Origin: UMGS1590 sp900552455 | GTDB taxonomy: Bacteria > Bacillota > Peptococcia > Peptococcales > Peptococcaceae | DNA: 64,000 nucleotides | Assembly: GCA_963931105.1 (NCBI GenBank) | Contig: OZ007004.1 | Location: 310,001-374,000 of the forward strand | Direction: 5' to 3' | In this document: positions 42,304 to 49,251 of the stretch, piece by piece | Position numbering within the stretch: the stretch's first letter is position 1 | How the letters are laid out: the number at the start of each line of letters is the position of its first letter | The notes under the pieces: generated by a model | What the model was told of the DNA's origin: nothing | Databases searched by the model: none | Seen by the model: only the letters and a program-made list of their open reading frames with translations | Program-made: the position numbers and the translations under genes

Positions 42304-42338
42304 AAAAAAGCCCTCGCAGGACGGACCTGCGAGGGCTT
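42304..42338 (-). terminator. Terminator of rpmE
   Basis: Twelve-base perfect stem agccctcgcagg/cctgcgagggct (42309-42320, 42326-42337), minus-strand tail TTTTTTCG. Confidence 0.92.
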
Positions 42339-42348
42339 GAGGATTGCA

Positions 42349-42552
42349 TTAGTCGCGGTTGTATTTTTTGTTGAAAGCTTCTACGCGACCCTTTGCACCG
42401 CGGATACGCTGTTTCCCGGTGAAGAAAGGATGGCAGGCGGAGCAGACTTCGACCTTGATGTCGCCCTTGCTGGTGGAGCGGGTCGTGAATTCATTGCCGC
42501 AAGCGCAGACTACTTTCACTTCGTGATAATCTGGGTGAATCCCTGGTTTCAT
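42349..42552 (-). CDS. rpmE: 50S ribosomal protein L31 (zinc-binding form)
   Basis: 67-residue ribosomal protein of the large subunit. Cys16, Cys18, Cys37 and Cys40 (VCACGNEF, VCSACHPF) form the zinc site that marks the C+ type; the C- paralogue used under zinc limitation lacks them. Full normal length with the conserved FTGKQR and RVEAFNKKY. Monocistronic with a strong terminator. Confidence 0.97.
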   Translation of the reverse strand: MKPGIHPDYHEVKVVCACGNEFTTRSTSKGDIKVEVCSACHPFFTGKQRIRGAKGRVEAFNKKYNRD

Positions 42553-42650
42553 CGTTGTACACCTCTTTCACATAAGATCATTCGATATTCAGACTAGACT
42601 ATTATAGGTCAACGGCGGGCAGGCGTCAAGCATTTTCTGTGGAAAAGTTC

Positions 42651-43304
42651 TCACTGCCAGTCTTTGAGAAGGGAAAGCTGTCCGGTGAGCACGCAGAGGT
42701 CGCCGACACTGGCGGCAGCAAGCTGTTTTTCCATGATGTCACGGCTGACGGGGACGAAGATGCTGCCTGCATCCAGCGCGAGCTCGACGGCAGAAAACAG
42801 CCAGAGCTGGCTTTTCATGACGGGAGTGATCTTTTTTACGCGTGCGAGGAGCTGCACGCCGCCCTTGGGATCAGGTGTGAGGATGCCTTCCTGGAGAAAG
42901 ATGCTGGCCTGGAGGTCTTCGCGCGTTTTGCCGAAGCGCACGCTGTCGGCGTAGAGCATGGGGCTGTAGCCCTGGCCGGCTGCGCCGGGATTGACGAGCT
43001 CGGCGGTGAGGGTGTTTCCTGCGCGGTCGACGCGGGCCTGACTGCCTGAGATTTCCGCTACGCCGCTCTGCCAGCGGACGTCGTTTTCGAGAAAGGTGTG
43101 GGCGATGACGTTTTTCGGGGTTTCGCCGTCTTTTTCGAAGGCAAAGCGCAGCACGACGACGAGAGGGGTGCCGCTCATGCGGTAGCGGATGTATTCTTCG
43201 TCGCCGCAGGGAATGCTCTCGCCGTGTTCGACGGCGTTTTTATACAGTACGTTTACGTTGGTATCATAATTCGGGATACCGAAATCACTCATTCGAAAAG
43301 CCAT
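42651..43304 (-). CDS. Conserved hypothetical protein
   Basis: Not recognised. 217 residues, soluble, beta-rich, no signal peptide. Pattern FRMSDFGIPNYDTNVNVLY at the start; three cysteines (Cys33, one near position 203) are not in a metal-site arrangement. AGGAGG sits 4-5 bases before ATG 43304; the frame open to 43340 overlaps nfo. The stop of nfo (43337) is 32 bases upstream, so both are probably cotranscribed. No function assigned. Confidence 0.75.
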   Translation of the reverse strand: MAFRMSDFGIPNYDTNVNVLYKNAVEHGESIPCGDEEYIRYRMSGTPLVVVLRFAFEKDGETPKNVIAHTFLENDVRWQSGVAEISGSQARVDRAGNTLTAELVNPGAAGQGYSPMLYADSVRFGKTREDLQASIFLQEGILTPDPKGGVQLLARVKKITPVMKSQLWLFSAVELALDAGSIFVPVSRDIMEKQLAAASVGDLCVLTGQLSLLKDWQ

Positions 43305-43336
43305 GGTTCCTCCTGTGTGTCTGATCGGGTGATGGG

Positions 43337-44158
43337 TCATAAAACGGCGCGCAGGGCGCGGATCTCTTCCTGCCAGCCGGAAAGGTCGTTGGGGGTTTCC
43401 ATGATGAGGGGAAGATCGGACGCTGCTTCGGCGCGCACGATGTCGTAAAAGGTCTGCCAGCCGAGGGAACCTTCACCGAGGCGCTCGTGGCGGTCTTTGT
43501 TGCTTGCGAAAGGGGTTTTGCTGTCGTTCAAATGAATGCAGCCGACGGCTTGCCAGGGGATCTGGGCGGTAAACTGGGCTTTGAAGGCGTGCCAGTTGCG
43601 CACGTCATAGCCGGCGGAGAACAGATGACAGGTGTCGAGACAGAGCCCGAGGGCGGGGCTGTGGTCGAAATGCGCGAGGATGTGCGCGAGCGCTTCGAGG
43701 CTTGCGCCGAGCTCGGAGCCGGAGCCTGACATGGTCTCAAGCAAAATGCGCGATCCGGCGGGAACGCGGGGCAGGAGCAGCTCGAGGCTCTGGATGAGGC
43801 GGGCAAGGCCTGTTTCTTCACCGGCGCCGGTGTGGGCGCCGCTGTGGACGACGAGGGTGCGAGCGCCAAGCTTTTGCATGCGCTGGAGATCTTCGGCGAT
43901 GATCTGCTGGCCGAAGGCGCGCACGTCGTCGTGCGCGGAGGCGAGGTTGACGGTGTAGGGGGCGTGGCAGACGATGACGAGGCCCTGCTCCTGCTCCTGG
44001 GCGAGCTGCGCCAGCTCGCTTTCTCGGAGAACGCGGGCTTTGCCGCCGCGCGGATTGCGCGTGAACACCTGCATGGCATCGGCGCCGATGGCGCGCGCAT
44101 CACGCGCTGCGCGGTCGAAGCCTTTTCCTGTGGACATATGGGCGCCGAGATGGATCAT
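43337..44158 (-). CDS. nfo: Deoxyribonuclease IV (AP endonuclease)
   Basis: 273-residue TIM-barrel endonuclease IV acting at abasic sites in base-excision repair with a three-zinc centre. Ligand motifs: HLGAHMSTGKG, VHSGAHTG, LLETMSGSGSELG, LCLDTCHLFSAGYD, IHLNDSKTPFASNKDRHERLGEG and PLIMETPND, all in the normal order and spacing. Length is typical. Upstream lies the plus-strand promoter of the candidate antitoxin RNA. Confidence 0.97.
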   Translation of the reverse strand: MIHLGAHMSTGKGFDRAARDARAIGADAMQVFTRNPRGGKARVLRESELAQLAQEQEQGLVIVCHAPYTVNLASAHDDVRAFGQQIIAEDLQRMQKLGARTLVVHSGAHTGAGEETGLARLIQSLELLLPRVPAGSRILLETMSGSGSELGASLEALAHILAHFDHSPALGLCLDTCHLFSAGYDVRNWHAFKAQFTAQIPWQAVGCIHLNDSKTPFASNKDRHERLGEGSLGWQTFYDIVRAEAASDLPLIMETPNDLSGWQEEIRALRAVL

Positions 44159-44198
44159 CGACCTTCCCTCCTTATGGATACGCGCTGGCGGTTTATTC

Positions 44199-44227
44199 TT
44201 GTGAAACGCCAGCGGCTGTGCTATAAT
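44199..44227 (+). promoter_or_regulatory. Promoter of a short RNA
   Basis: TTGTGA (44199-44204), 17-base spacer, extended -10 TGCTATAAT (TATAAT 44222-44227). No open frame with a ribosome site follows; the next strong signal is the terminator at 44284. Confidence 0.75.
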
Positions 44228-44233
44228 GGATTC

Positions 44234-44328
44234 AGAAAAAGTGCGGCGCTGTCAGTAGACGGTTCGCCCCACAGTTTTGGTTAAATAACCGTCCCTTGGG
44301 GAAAGAAAAGCGGGGCGGTTATTTTTTT
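44234..44328 (+). ncRNA. Candidate RNA antitoxin (about 95 nt)
   Basis: Defined by a good promoter (-10 at 44222-44227) and a rho-independent terminator (aataaccgtccc / ggggcggttatt, 44284-44323, then TTTTTTT). It contains no plausible coding frame. It is convergent to the 28-residue hydrophobic peptide gene on the minus strand and its last 45 bases are complementary to the 3' end of that mRNA. This is the geometry of TxpA/RatA-type type I toxin-antitoxin loci. Transcription start is estimated, not observed. Confidence 0.6.
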
Positions 44329-44405
44329 ATTTTGCCGATGGTGATACCGAGTCCGACTGCAAACAGCACAAGGCTGATGAGATCAATCGTGGTACTAATA
44401 TCCAT
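44319..44405 (-). CDS. Candidate type I toxin peptide (28 aa)
   Basis: MDISTTIDLISLVLFAVGLG plus ITIGKIKK: a single membrane segment with acidic N-terminus and lysine-rich C-terminus, the usual form of small membrane toxins (holin-like/TxpA type). GGGGTGAGG lies 2-10 bases before ATG 44405 but is folded into an 8-base hairpin with CTCGCCCC (44409-44430), so translation should be repressed in the mRNA. Promoter -10 TATAAT (44482-44487, extended TGG) lies about 75 bases upstream. The stop codon lies in the arm of the shared terminator hairpin. Toxicity is inferred. Confidence 0.6.
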   Translation of the reverse strand: MDISTTIDLISLVLFAVGLGITIGKIKK

Positions 44406-44408
44406 GGC

Positions 44409-44430
44409 CTCACCCCATTTCCGGGGCGAG
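44409..44430 (-). promoter_or_regulatory. Hairpin hiding the toxin ribosome binding site
   Basis: Minus strand CTCGCCCC pairs with GGGGTGAG around the loop GGAAAT; the right arm is the Shine-Dalgarno of the peptide gene. Confidence 0.65.
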
Positions 44431-44481
44431 ATTAAACCGCCTACCCGTACATAAACCGTACACGACATACGCCACGTCGGT

Positions 44482-44487
44482 ATTATA
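44482..44487 (-). promoter_or_regulatory. -10 element of the toxin promoter
   Basis: TATAAT with extended TGG on the minus strand; its -35 region falls in the hairpin at 44495-44514. Confidence 0.55.
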
Positions 44488-44494
44488 CCACACC

Positions 44495-44521
44495 GAACGC
44501 CCCTGGTGGGCGTTTTTTTGT
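44495..44521 (+). terminator. Hairpin terminator overlapping the toxin promoter
   Basis: aacgccc (44495-44501) with gggcgtt (44508-44514) followed by TTTTTG. It would stop plus-strand transcripts that pass the first terminator, just before the Crp/Fnr gene. Confidence 0.8.
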
Positions 44522-44625
44522 ATGCTCTGCACAAAAATGTTACCAAAAAATGATTCGCTTTTTCCAGCTTCATGGTATAATATTCATTAAGTCTATGCAG
44601 TTTTACGACAAAAAAGGAGACGCCT

Positions 44626-45342
44626 ATGTCAGACAGATCATCCAACAAGGAGATGGAGTATTTTTTCAGGCAGGATGACCGCCTCCTTCTTCTTTCCGAC
44701 TTCCTTGACAAAGCGGAGAAAATGCAGGTCAAAAAGGGCGGCAACATCATTGCGAGCTGCCAGCCTGTAGACCATCTCTACTATCTCACGAAGGGCATTG
44801 CCCACCACAGCATTCTCACGCCTCAGGGCAAGGAACGCATCATCCACGTACTGATCGCGCCAAGTCTCTGCGCGGAGTCGCTCTTTTTCCTCGGCGAAAG
44901 CAGCGATTCCAGCGAGCAGATCGTCGCCAAGACGGAGTGCACGCTCTACCGTTTCGATCGCGCGCTGGTTGACGAGCTGCTCACGACGACGCTGCCGGAG
45001 CTCAACCGCGTGATCATCAACTGGCTCAGTACGCTTTCGTTGAACGCCAACCACCAGGTGGCAGACGATCTTGTCAAGGATCCGCGCTACCGTGTGTGCA
45101 AATTCATCTATAAATATGTGCTGGAATACGGCCACCGGCTCGAAAACAACCGCTATGTCTTCTACGGCAAGCTTTCCCACTACGACATTTCCAAATACAT
45201 CGGCATCAACCGTGTGTCGGTATCGACGGTGATGCGCAATCTCGAGGTGGAAGGGCTGATCAACAAGACCAATGACAAGCTGGAGATCCTGGATATGGAT
45301 TATTTCGAGGATATGTGCGATCTGCCGTTCCAGTGCTTATAA
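44626..45342 (+). CDS. Crp/Fnr-family transcriptional regulator
   Basis: 238-residue regulator: N-terminal cyclic-nucleotide-binding-like beta barrel (HLYYLTKGIAHHSILTPQGKERII) and C-terminal winged HTH with recognition region LSHYDISKYIGINRVSVSTVMRNLEVEGLI. Cysteines are scattered (Cys45, 82 and 95 regions) and do not form the Fnr iron-sulfur set, so ligand is unknown. AAAGGAGA precedes ATG 44626. The PspC gene starts 29 bases after its stop and may be cotranscribed. Confidence 0.9.
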   Translation: MSDRSSNKEMEYFFRQDDRLLLLSDFLDKAEKMQVKKGGNIIASCQPVDHLYYLTKGIAHHSILTPQGKERIIHVLIAPSLCAESLFFLGESSDSSEQIVAKTECTLYRFDRALVDELLTTTLPELNRVIINWLSTLSLNANHQVADDLVKDPRYRVCKFIYKYVLEYGHRLENNRYVFYGKLSHYDISKYIGINRVSVSTVMRNLEVEGLINKTNDKLEILDMDYFEDMCDLPFQCL

Positions 45343-45371
45343 TTCCACATTTGATTTTGAGGTGACAAAGC

Positions 45372-45665
45372 ATGACGAAGAAATTGACCCGCTCGCTGAC
45401 CCAGCGCAAGATTGCCGGTGTTTGCGGCGGTTTGGGAGAATATTTCAAGCTCGATCCTGTGATCTTCCGCTTTCTCTTTCTCCTGCTCTGCCTGCCAGGC
45501 GGGATTCCCGGGCCGGCACTCTACATTCTCTGCTGGATCTTCATTCCGGCGCCAAAAATTCCACAACAGACGATCTATTTCGGCAACTTCGGCGGCCCAC
45601 AGCAGCACCGTCCAAACGGCGGTCAGAACCTCGGCGACGACTACACCGAAACGATCGACGTCTGA
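45372..45665 (+). CDS. PspC-domain membrane protein (97 aa)
   Basis: PspC domain (LTRSLTQRKIAGVCGGLGEYFKLDP) plus membrane segment (about 32-57) and a polar Gln/Asn/Gly-rich tail of 40 residues. AGGTGAC lies 6-7 bases before ATG 45372. Probably an envelope-stress component regulated with the upstream Crp/Fnr protein. Terminator at 45673. Confidence 0.9.
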   Translation: MTKKLTRSLTQRKIAGVCGGLGEYFKLDPVIFRFLFLLLCLPGGIPGPALYILCWIFIPAPKIPQQTIYFGNFGGPQQHRPNGGQNLGDDYTETIDV

Positions 45666-45672
45666 GAACTTC

Positions 45673-45702
45673 ACCGACGCCTGCAGGCGTCGGTTTTCTT
45701 TT
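45673..45702 (+). terminator. Terminator of the PspC gene
   Basis: accgacgcc-TGCA-ggcgtcggt followed by TTTCTTTT. Confidence 0.92.
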
Positions 45703-45705
45703 GCA

Positions 45706-45750
45706 GAAAAACGCGCTCGCCGAAGCTCGCTGCCCCGGCAAAGCGCGTTA
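45706..45750 (-). terminator. Terminator of lexA
   Basis: aacgcgct (45710-45717) with agcgcgtt (45742-45749), inner GC-rich arms; minus-strand tail TTTTTC. Confidence 0.75.
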
Positions 45751-45752
45751 TT

Positions 45753-46454
45753 TTACATTCTCAGGCTGTGGCTTTTGAAGCCATGCATGTCGCGCATGAC
45801 GCCGACGACCTTGCCAATGATCATGGGATTTTCCACATAGATGGGTTCCATTTCGTCGTTTTCCGGCTGCAGGCGCACCATGTTCTTTTCGCGGTAGAAG
45901 GTTTTGCACGTCGCTTCGTCGCCGATGAGCGCCACGACAACGTCGCCGTTTTCCGCCACCTGCTCCGGCTCCACGACGATGTAGTCGCCGTCATTGATGC
46001 CCACGCCGATCATGCTCTCGCCGCGGATGCGCAGCATAAAGGCGCCATCCCTGCGCACAAATCGCGCCGGATAGGCGATCTTGTCTTCGATGTTTTCATC
46101 GGCGAAGATCGGCTCGCCAGCGGCGACATTGCCGACGACAGGCAGGTTCAGCATTTCTTCGAACGCGTCCTCTTCCTCTTCGTTGCGCAGATAGGAATAG
46201 TCTGCGCCGTTTTCATCGCGCAGAATGGAGATCCCGCGCGACGCTGTCGTGTCGCGGAAAATATAGCCCGCTTCCGCCAGCCGGTTCAGGTACTTGTGCA
46301 CCGTCGAGCTTGAGCGCAGCCCCGTCGCCGCGCAGATGTCCCGCACCGACGGCGGAATGCCGCGGCTTTCCACGGCGTCGATGATCGCGCGCATGATCGT
46401 TTTTTCGCGCTCCGAAAGCGCCGTCGGTCGCTCTCTTCTGGAAAGATAATCCAT
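45753..46454 (-). CDS. lexA: SOS repressor LexA
   Basis: 233-residue repressor-protease. N-terminal winged HTH (TALSEREKTIMRAIIDAVE; VRDICAATGLRSSSTVHKYL), cleavage site Ala112-Gly113 in VVGNVAAGEPIF, catalytic Ser147 (RGESMIGVG) and Lys184 (IGDEATCKTFY). An acidic insert (NEEEEDAFEE, 91-100) lies before the cleavage site. Start ATG 46454 has GGGGG 8 bases upstream. Divergent from greA with repeated LexA-box-like sequences between them, so it is probably self-regulated. Confidence 0.96.
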   Translation of the reverse strand: MDYLSRRERPTALSEREKTIMRAIIDAVESRGIPPSVRDICAATGLRSSSTVHKYLNRLAEAGYIFRDTTASRGISILRDENGADYSYLRNEEEEDAFEEMLNLPVVGNVAAGEPIFADENIEDKIAYPARFVRRDGAFMLRIRGESMIGVGINDGDYIVVEPEQVAENGDVVVALIGDEATCKTFYREKNMVRLQPENDEMEPIYVENPMIIGKVVGVMRDMHGFKSHSLRM

Positions 46455-46521
46455 CGTTCGTTCCCCCTTTGTCGCATGCACTGTTCTTTTCTTCAGTATA
46501 CACGAACGCCCCGCGCCGCAC

Positions 46522-46554
46522 AAACATTTATTCGCCCAAAGCGAACATTTATTC
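46522..46554. promoter_or_regulatory. Two direct repeats resembling SOS boxes
   Basis: AAACATTTATTCG (46523-46534) and GAACATTTATTC (46543-46554) are 20 bases apart, about two helical turns. GAACNNNN-ATTC differs by one base from the Gram-positive LexA box GAACN4GTTC. They lie between lexA and the greA promoter. Confidence 0.5.
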
Positions 46555-46557
46555 TTC

Positions 46558-46587
46558 TTGACAAGCAGCGCCCACCCTCTCTATAAT
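46558..46587 (+). promoter_or_regulatory. Consensus promoter of greA
   Basis: TTGACA (46558-46563), 18-base spacer, TATAAT (46582-46587). Confidence 0.85.
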
Positions 46588-46673
46588 AAATTAGATTGGG
46601 CAGACGCCCAATTTCTTTCTTATGCGAAAAACAACATTCCCATGACAATATGAAAACAATGGAGGCAATTACC

Positions 46674-47168
46674 ATGGATGAAGCAGTCATTCTCACACGC
46701 GAAGGTTACGAAAACCTCAAAGAAGAACTCGCCAACTTAAAAACCGTACGCCGCAAAGAAGTTGCTGAACGCCTGAAACAGGCCATCGATTTTGGTGACT
46801 TGAGCGAAAACTCCGAGTACGATGATGCGAAAAACGAGCAGGCCTTCATCGAGGGCCGCATCCAGACCATCGAAGCGACCTTGCACAACGCCCAGGTCAT
46901 CGAAGACGGTACCCAGTCTTCCGGCGTTATCAACATCGGCAGCTACGTCACCGTGCGCGACGTTGAACTCGACGATGTCGAAGAATACCGCATCGTCGGC
47001 ACCAGCGAAGCCGACCCAATGCAGAACAAAATCTCCAACGAATCCCCACTCGGCGCCGCATTGCTCGGCAAACGCCAGGGCCAGACCATCCACGTCGACG
47101 CCCCAGCCGGCAAGATCGCCTACGAAATCCTTGCCGTATCCCACGACAGCCAGAAGGAGGAAGCATAA
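46674..47168 (+). CDS. greA: Transcription elongation factor GreA
   Basis: 164-residue factor that rescues backtracked RNA polymerase by stimulating transcript cleavage. N-terminal coiled coil with the tip acidic pair (LKQAIDFGDLSENSEYDDAKNEQ) and C-terminal FKBP-like domain (ISNESPLGAALLGKRQGQTI). GGAGG is 8 bases before ATG 46674. Two bases separate it from lysS, the usual greA-lysS arrangement in Bacillota. Confidence 0.97.
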   Translation: MDEAVILTREGYENLKEELANLKTVRRKEVAERLKQAIDFGDLSENSEYDDAKNEQAFIEGRIQTIEATLHNAQVIEDGTQSSGVINIGSYVTVRDVELDDVEEYRIVGTSEADPMQNKISNESPLGAALLGKRQGQTIHVDAPAGKIAYEILAVSHDSQKEEA

Positions 47169-47170
47169 GC

Positions 47171-49096
47171 ATGTCCCAGCAAGGCAAGAAAGCAGACGGC
47201 GGCCTCAAGCAGATCATGAACGTACGCCTGGAAAAGATGGACGCCCTGCGCGAACGCGGCGTCGATCCATTCGGCCATCGTTTTGACATCACCCACCACA
47301 TCAACGAGATCATCGACCAGAAAGACGCCCTCATCGCAAGCGGCGAAGAAGTCAAGATCGCCGGCCGCATCATGGCAAAACGCGGCCAGGGCAAAGCAGG
47401 CTTCGCCAACGTCGCCGATATTAGCGGCAACATCCAGATCTACTGCCGTCAGGACATCATCGGCGAAGAAGCGCACTGGTTCTTCAAAAAATCCGACATC
47501 GGCGACATCGTCGGCATCACCGGCGTCGTCTTCGTCACCGATCGCGGCGAGCTCTCCATCAAAGTCCACAAATACGACCACCTCTGCAAAGCCATGCGCC
47601 CACTGCCAGAGAAATTCCACGGACTCACCGACACCGAGCTCCGCTATCGCCAGCGCTACGTCGACCTCATCATGAATCCCGACGTTAAAAACACTTTCAT
47701 CATGCGCTCCAAGATCGTCACCGCCATCCGCAGCTACCTCGACAGCCACGCCTTCCTTGAAGTCGAAACCCCAGTGTTGCACACCATCGCCGGCGGTGCC
47801 AACGCGCGTCCGTTCATCACCCACCACAACGCCCTCGATATCGACCTCTACATGCGCATCGCCCTTGAGCTCCATCTCAAGCGCCTCATCGTCGGCGGCA
47901 TGGAGCGCGTCTACGAAATCGGCCGCGTCTTCCGCAACGAAGGCATCGACACCCGCCACAACCCTGAATTTACCCTCCTCGAAGTGTATCAGGCCTACGG
48001 CGACTACGAAACCATGATGGACCTCACCGAAGACCTCTTCCGCACCGTTGCGCGCCAGGTGCTCGGCACCGCCGTCTTCCAGAACGGTGAGCACACCATC
48101 GACCTCGAAAAACCATGGCGCCGCGTCACCATGACCGACGCCGTCAAAGAAGCCACCGGCATCGACTATCTGTCCGATATGACAGACGAGGAATTCCGCC
48201 AGGCCGCCCGCAACTACGGCTGCGAAATTCCAGAGGACATGCCGCGCGGCAAAGTTCTCGAAGAACTCTTCGACGAAGCCGTTGAAGCAACCCTCATCCA
48301 GCCAACCTTCGTCATCGATTATCCCGTCGAGATCTCCCCACTCGCCCGTCGCAAAGCCGACAACCCAGCCCTCACCGACCGTTTCGAGCTCTTCATCATC
48401 GGTCGTGAGCACGCCAACGCATTCAGCGAGCTTAACAACCCAATCGACCAGCGCCAGCGCTTCGAAGAACAAGTCGAAGCCAAGCGCAAAGGCGACGACG
48501 AAGCCCATCCAATGGATACCGACTACATCAACGCCCTCGAATACGGCCTGCCACCAACCGGCGGCCTCGGCATTGGCATCGACCGCATGGTCATGCTCCT
48601 CACCAATGCCGAATCCATCCGCGATGTGCTCCTCTTCCCAACCATGAAGCCACTCGACGAGCCAGGCGCAAAGAAGAAAAAGAAAACCGAAGCGCCAGCG
48701 CCTGAACAGACAGAGACCATTGATTTCACAGGCGTAGAGGTCGAGCCACTCTTCCAGGACATGGTCGACTTCGAAACCTTCTCGAAATCCGACTTCCGCG
48801 CCGTCAAAGTCCTCGACTGCAAAGCCGTGCCAAAGAGCAAAAAGCTCCTCCAGTTCACCCTCGACGACGGATCCGGCGAAGACAGAACCATCCTCTCCGG
48901 CATCCACGACTACTACGAACCAGAGGAACTCATCGGCAAAACCCTCATCGCCATCACCAACCTGCCACCACGCAAAATGATGGGCATCGACAGCTGCGGC
49001 ATGGTCATCAGCGCCGTCAACCAGAAAGACGGCAAAGAAGACCTGCATCTGTTGATGGTGGATGATCACATTCCAGCGGGGTCGAAGCTGTATTGA
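47171..49096 (+). CDS. lysS: Lysyl-tRNA synthetase with C-terminal tRNA-binding domain
   Basis: 641-residue class II synthetase charging tRNA-Lys. N-terminal OB anticodon domain (VKIAGRIMAKRGQGKAGFA), class II motifs FLEVETPVLHTIAGGANARPF, RVFRNEGIDTRHNPEFT and GLGIGIDRMVML. Ordinary LysRS ends near residue 500; here a Lys/Ala/Pro linker (KKKKKTEAPAPEQ) leads to about 110 residues of EMAPII/CsaA-like tRNA-binding domain (FSKSDFRAVKVLDC, GSGEDRTILSGI, NLPPRKMMGI), normally found on MetRS. The fusion should raise general tRNA affinity. Confidence 0.95.
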   Translation: MSQQGKKADGGLKQIMNVRLEKMDALRERGVDPFGHRFDITHHINEIIDQKDALIASGEEVKIAGRIMAKRGQGKAGFANVADISGNIQIYCRQDIIGEEAHWFFKKSDIGDIVGITGVVFVTDRGELSIKVHKYDHLCKAMRPLPEKFHGLTDTELRYRQRYVDLIMNPDVKNTFIMRSKIVTAIRSYLDSHAFLEVETPVLHTIAGGANARPFITHHNALDIDLYMRIALELHLKRLIVGGMERVYEIGRVFRNEGIDTRHNPEFTLLEVYQAYGDYETMMDLTEDLFRTVARQVLGTAVFQNGEHTIDLEKPWRRVTMTDAVKEATGIDYLSDMTDEEFRQAARNYGCEIPEDMPRGKVLEELFDEAVEATLIQPTFVIDYPVEISPLARRKADNPALTDRFELFIIGREHANAFSELNNPIDQRQRFEEQVEAKRKGDDEAHPMDTDYINALEYGLPPTGGLGIGIDRMVMLLTNAESIRDVLLFPTMKPLDEPGAKKKKKTEAPAPEQTETIDFTGVEVEPLFQDMVDFETFSKSDFRAVKVLDCKAVPKSKKLLQFTLDDGSGEDRTILSGIHDYYEPEELIGKTLIAITNLPPRKMMGIDSCGMVISAVNQKDGKEDLHLLMVDDHIPAGSKLY

Positions 49097-49120
49097 TGCA
49101 GCATCGGTGAATAGAAAAAC

Positions 49121-49168
49121 AAACCCGCCCGCATGCGACGAAATTCGTCATATGCGGGCGGGTTTTTT
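49121..49168 (+). terminator. Terminator of greA-lysS
   Basis: Fourteen-base stem aaacccgcccgcat (49121-49134) with atgcgggcgggttt (49152-49165), then TTTT. Confidence 0.95.
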
Positions 49169-49175
49169 GTGTGAG

Positions 49176-49223
49176 ATTGGGGAAACACCGTTTCCCCAAT
49201 TGGTCAGACGGTGCCTGACCAAT
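49176..49223. repeat. Two adjacent perfect palindromes
   Basis: attggggaaac-ACC-gtttccccaat (49176-49200) followed without gap by attggtcag/ctgaccaat (49199-49223). No T tract. A third partial copy of gtttcccc occurs at 49234. Confidence 0.75.
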
Positions 49224-49251
49224 TGAATCCTACGCGTTTCCCCGGAAGACG

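Noticed and set aside
44406..44750. Upstream extension of the 28-residue peptide to 143 residues
   Set aside because: The extension runs back through the peptide's promoter, a terminator and into the Crp/Fnr gene in antisense.
47120..49069. 649-codon minus-strand frame opposite lysS
   Set aside because: Antisense to a certain LysRS; Asp/Glu/Val/Gly-rich shadow composition.
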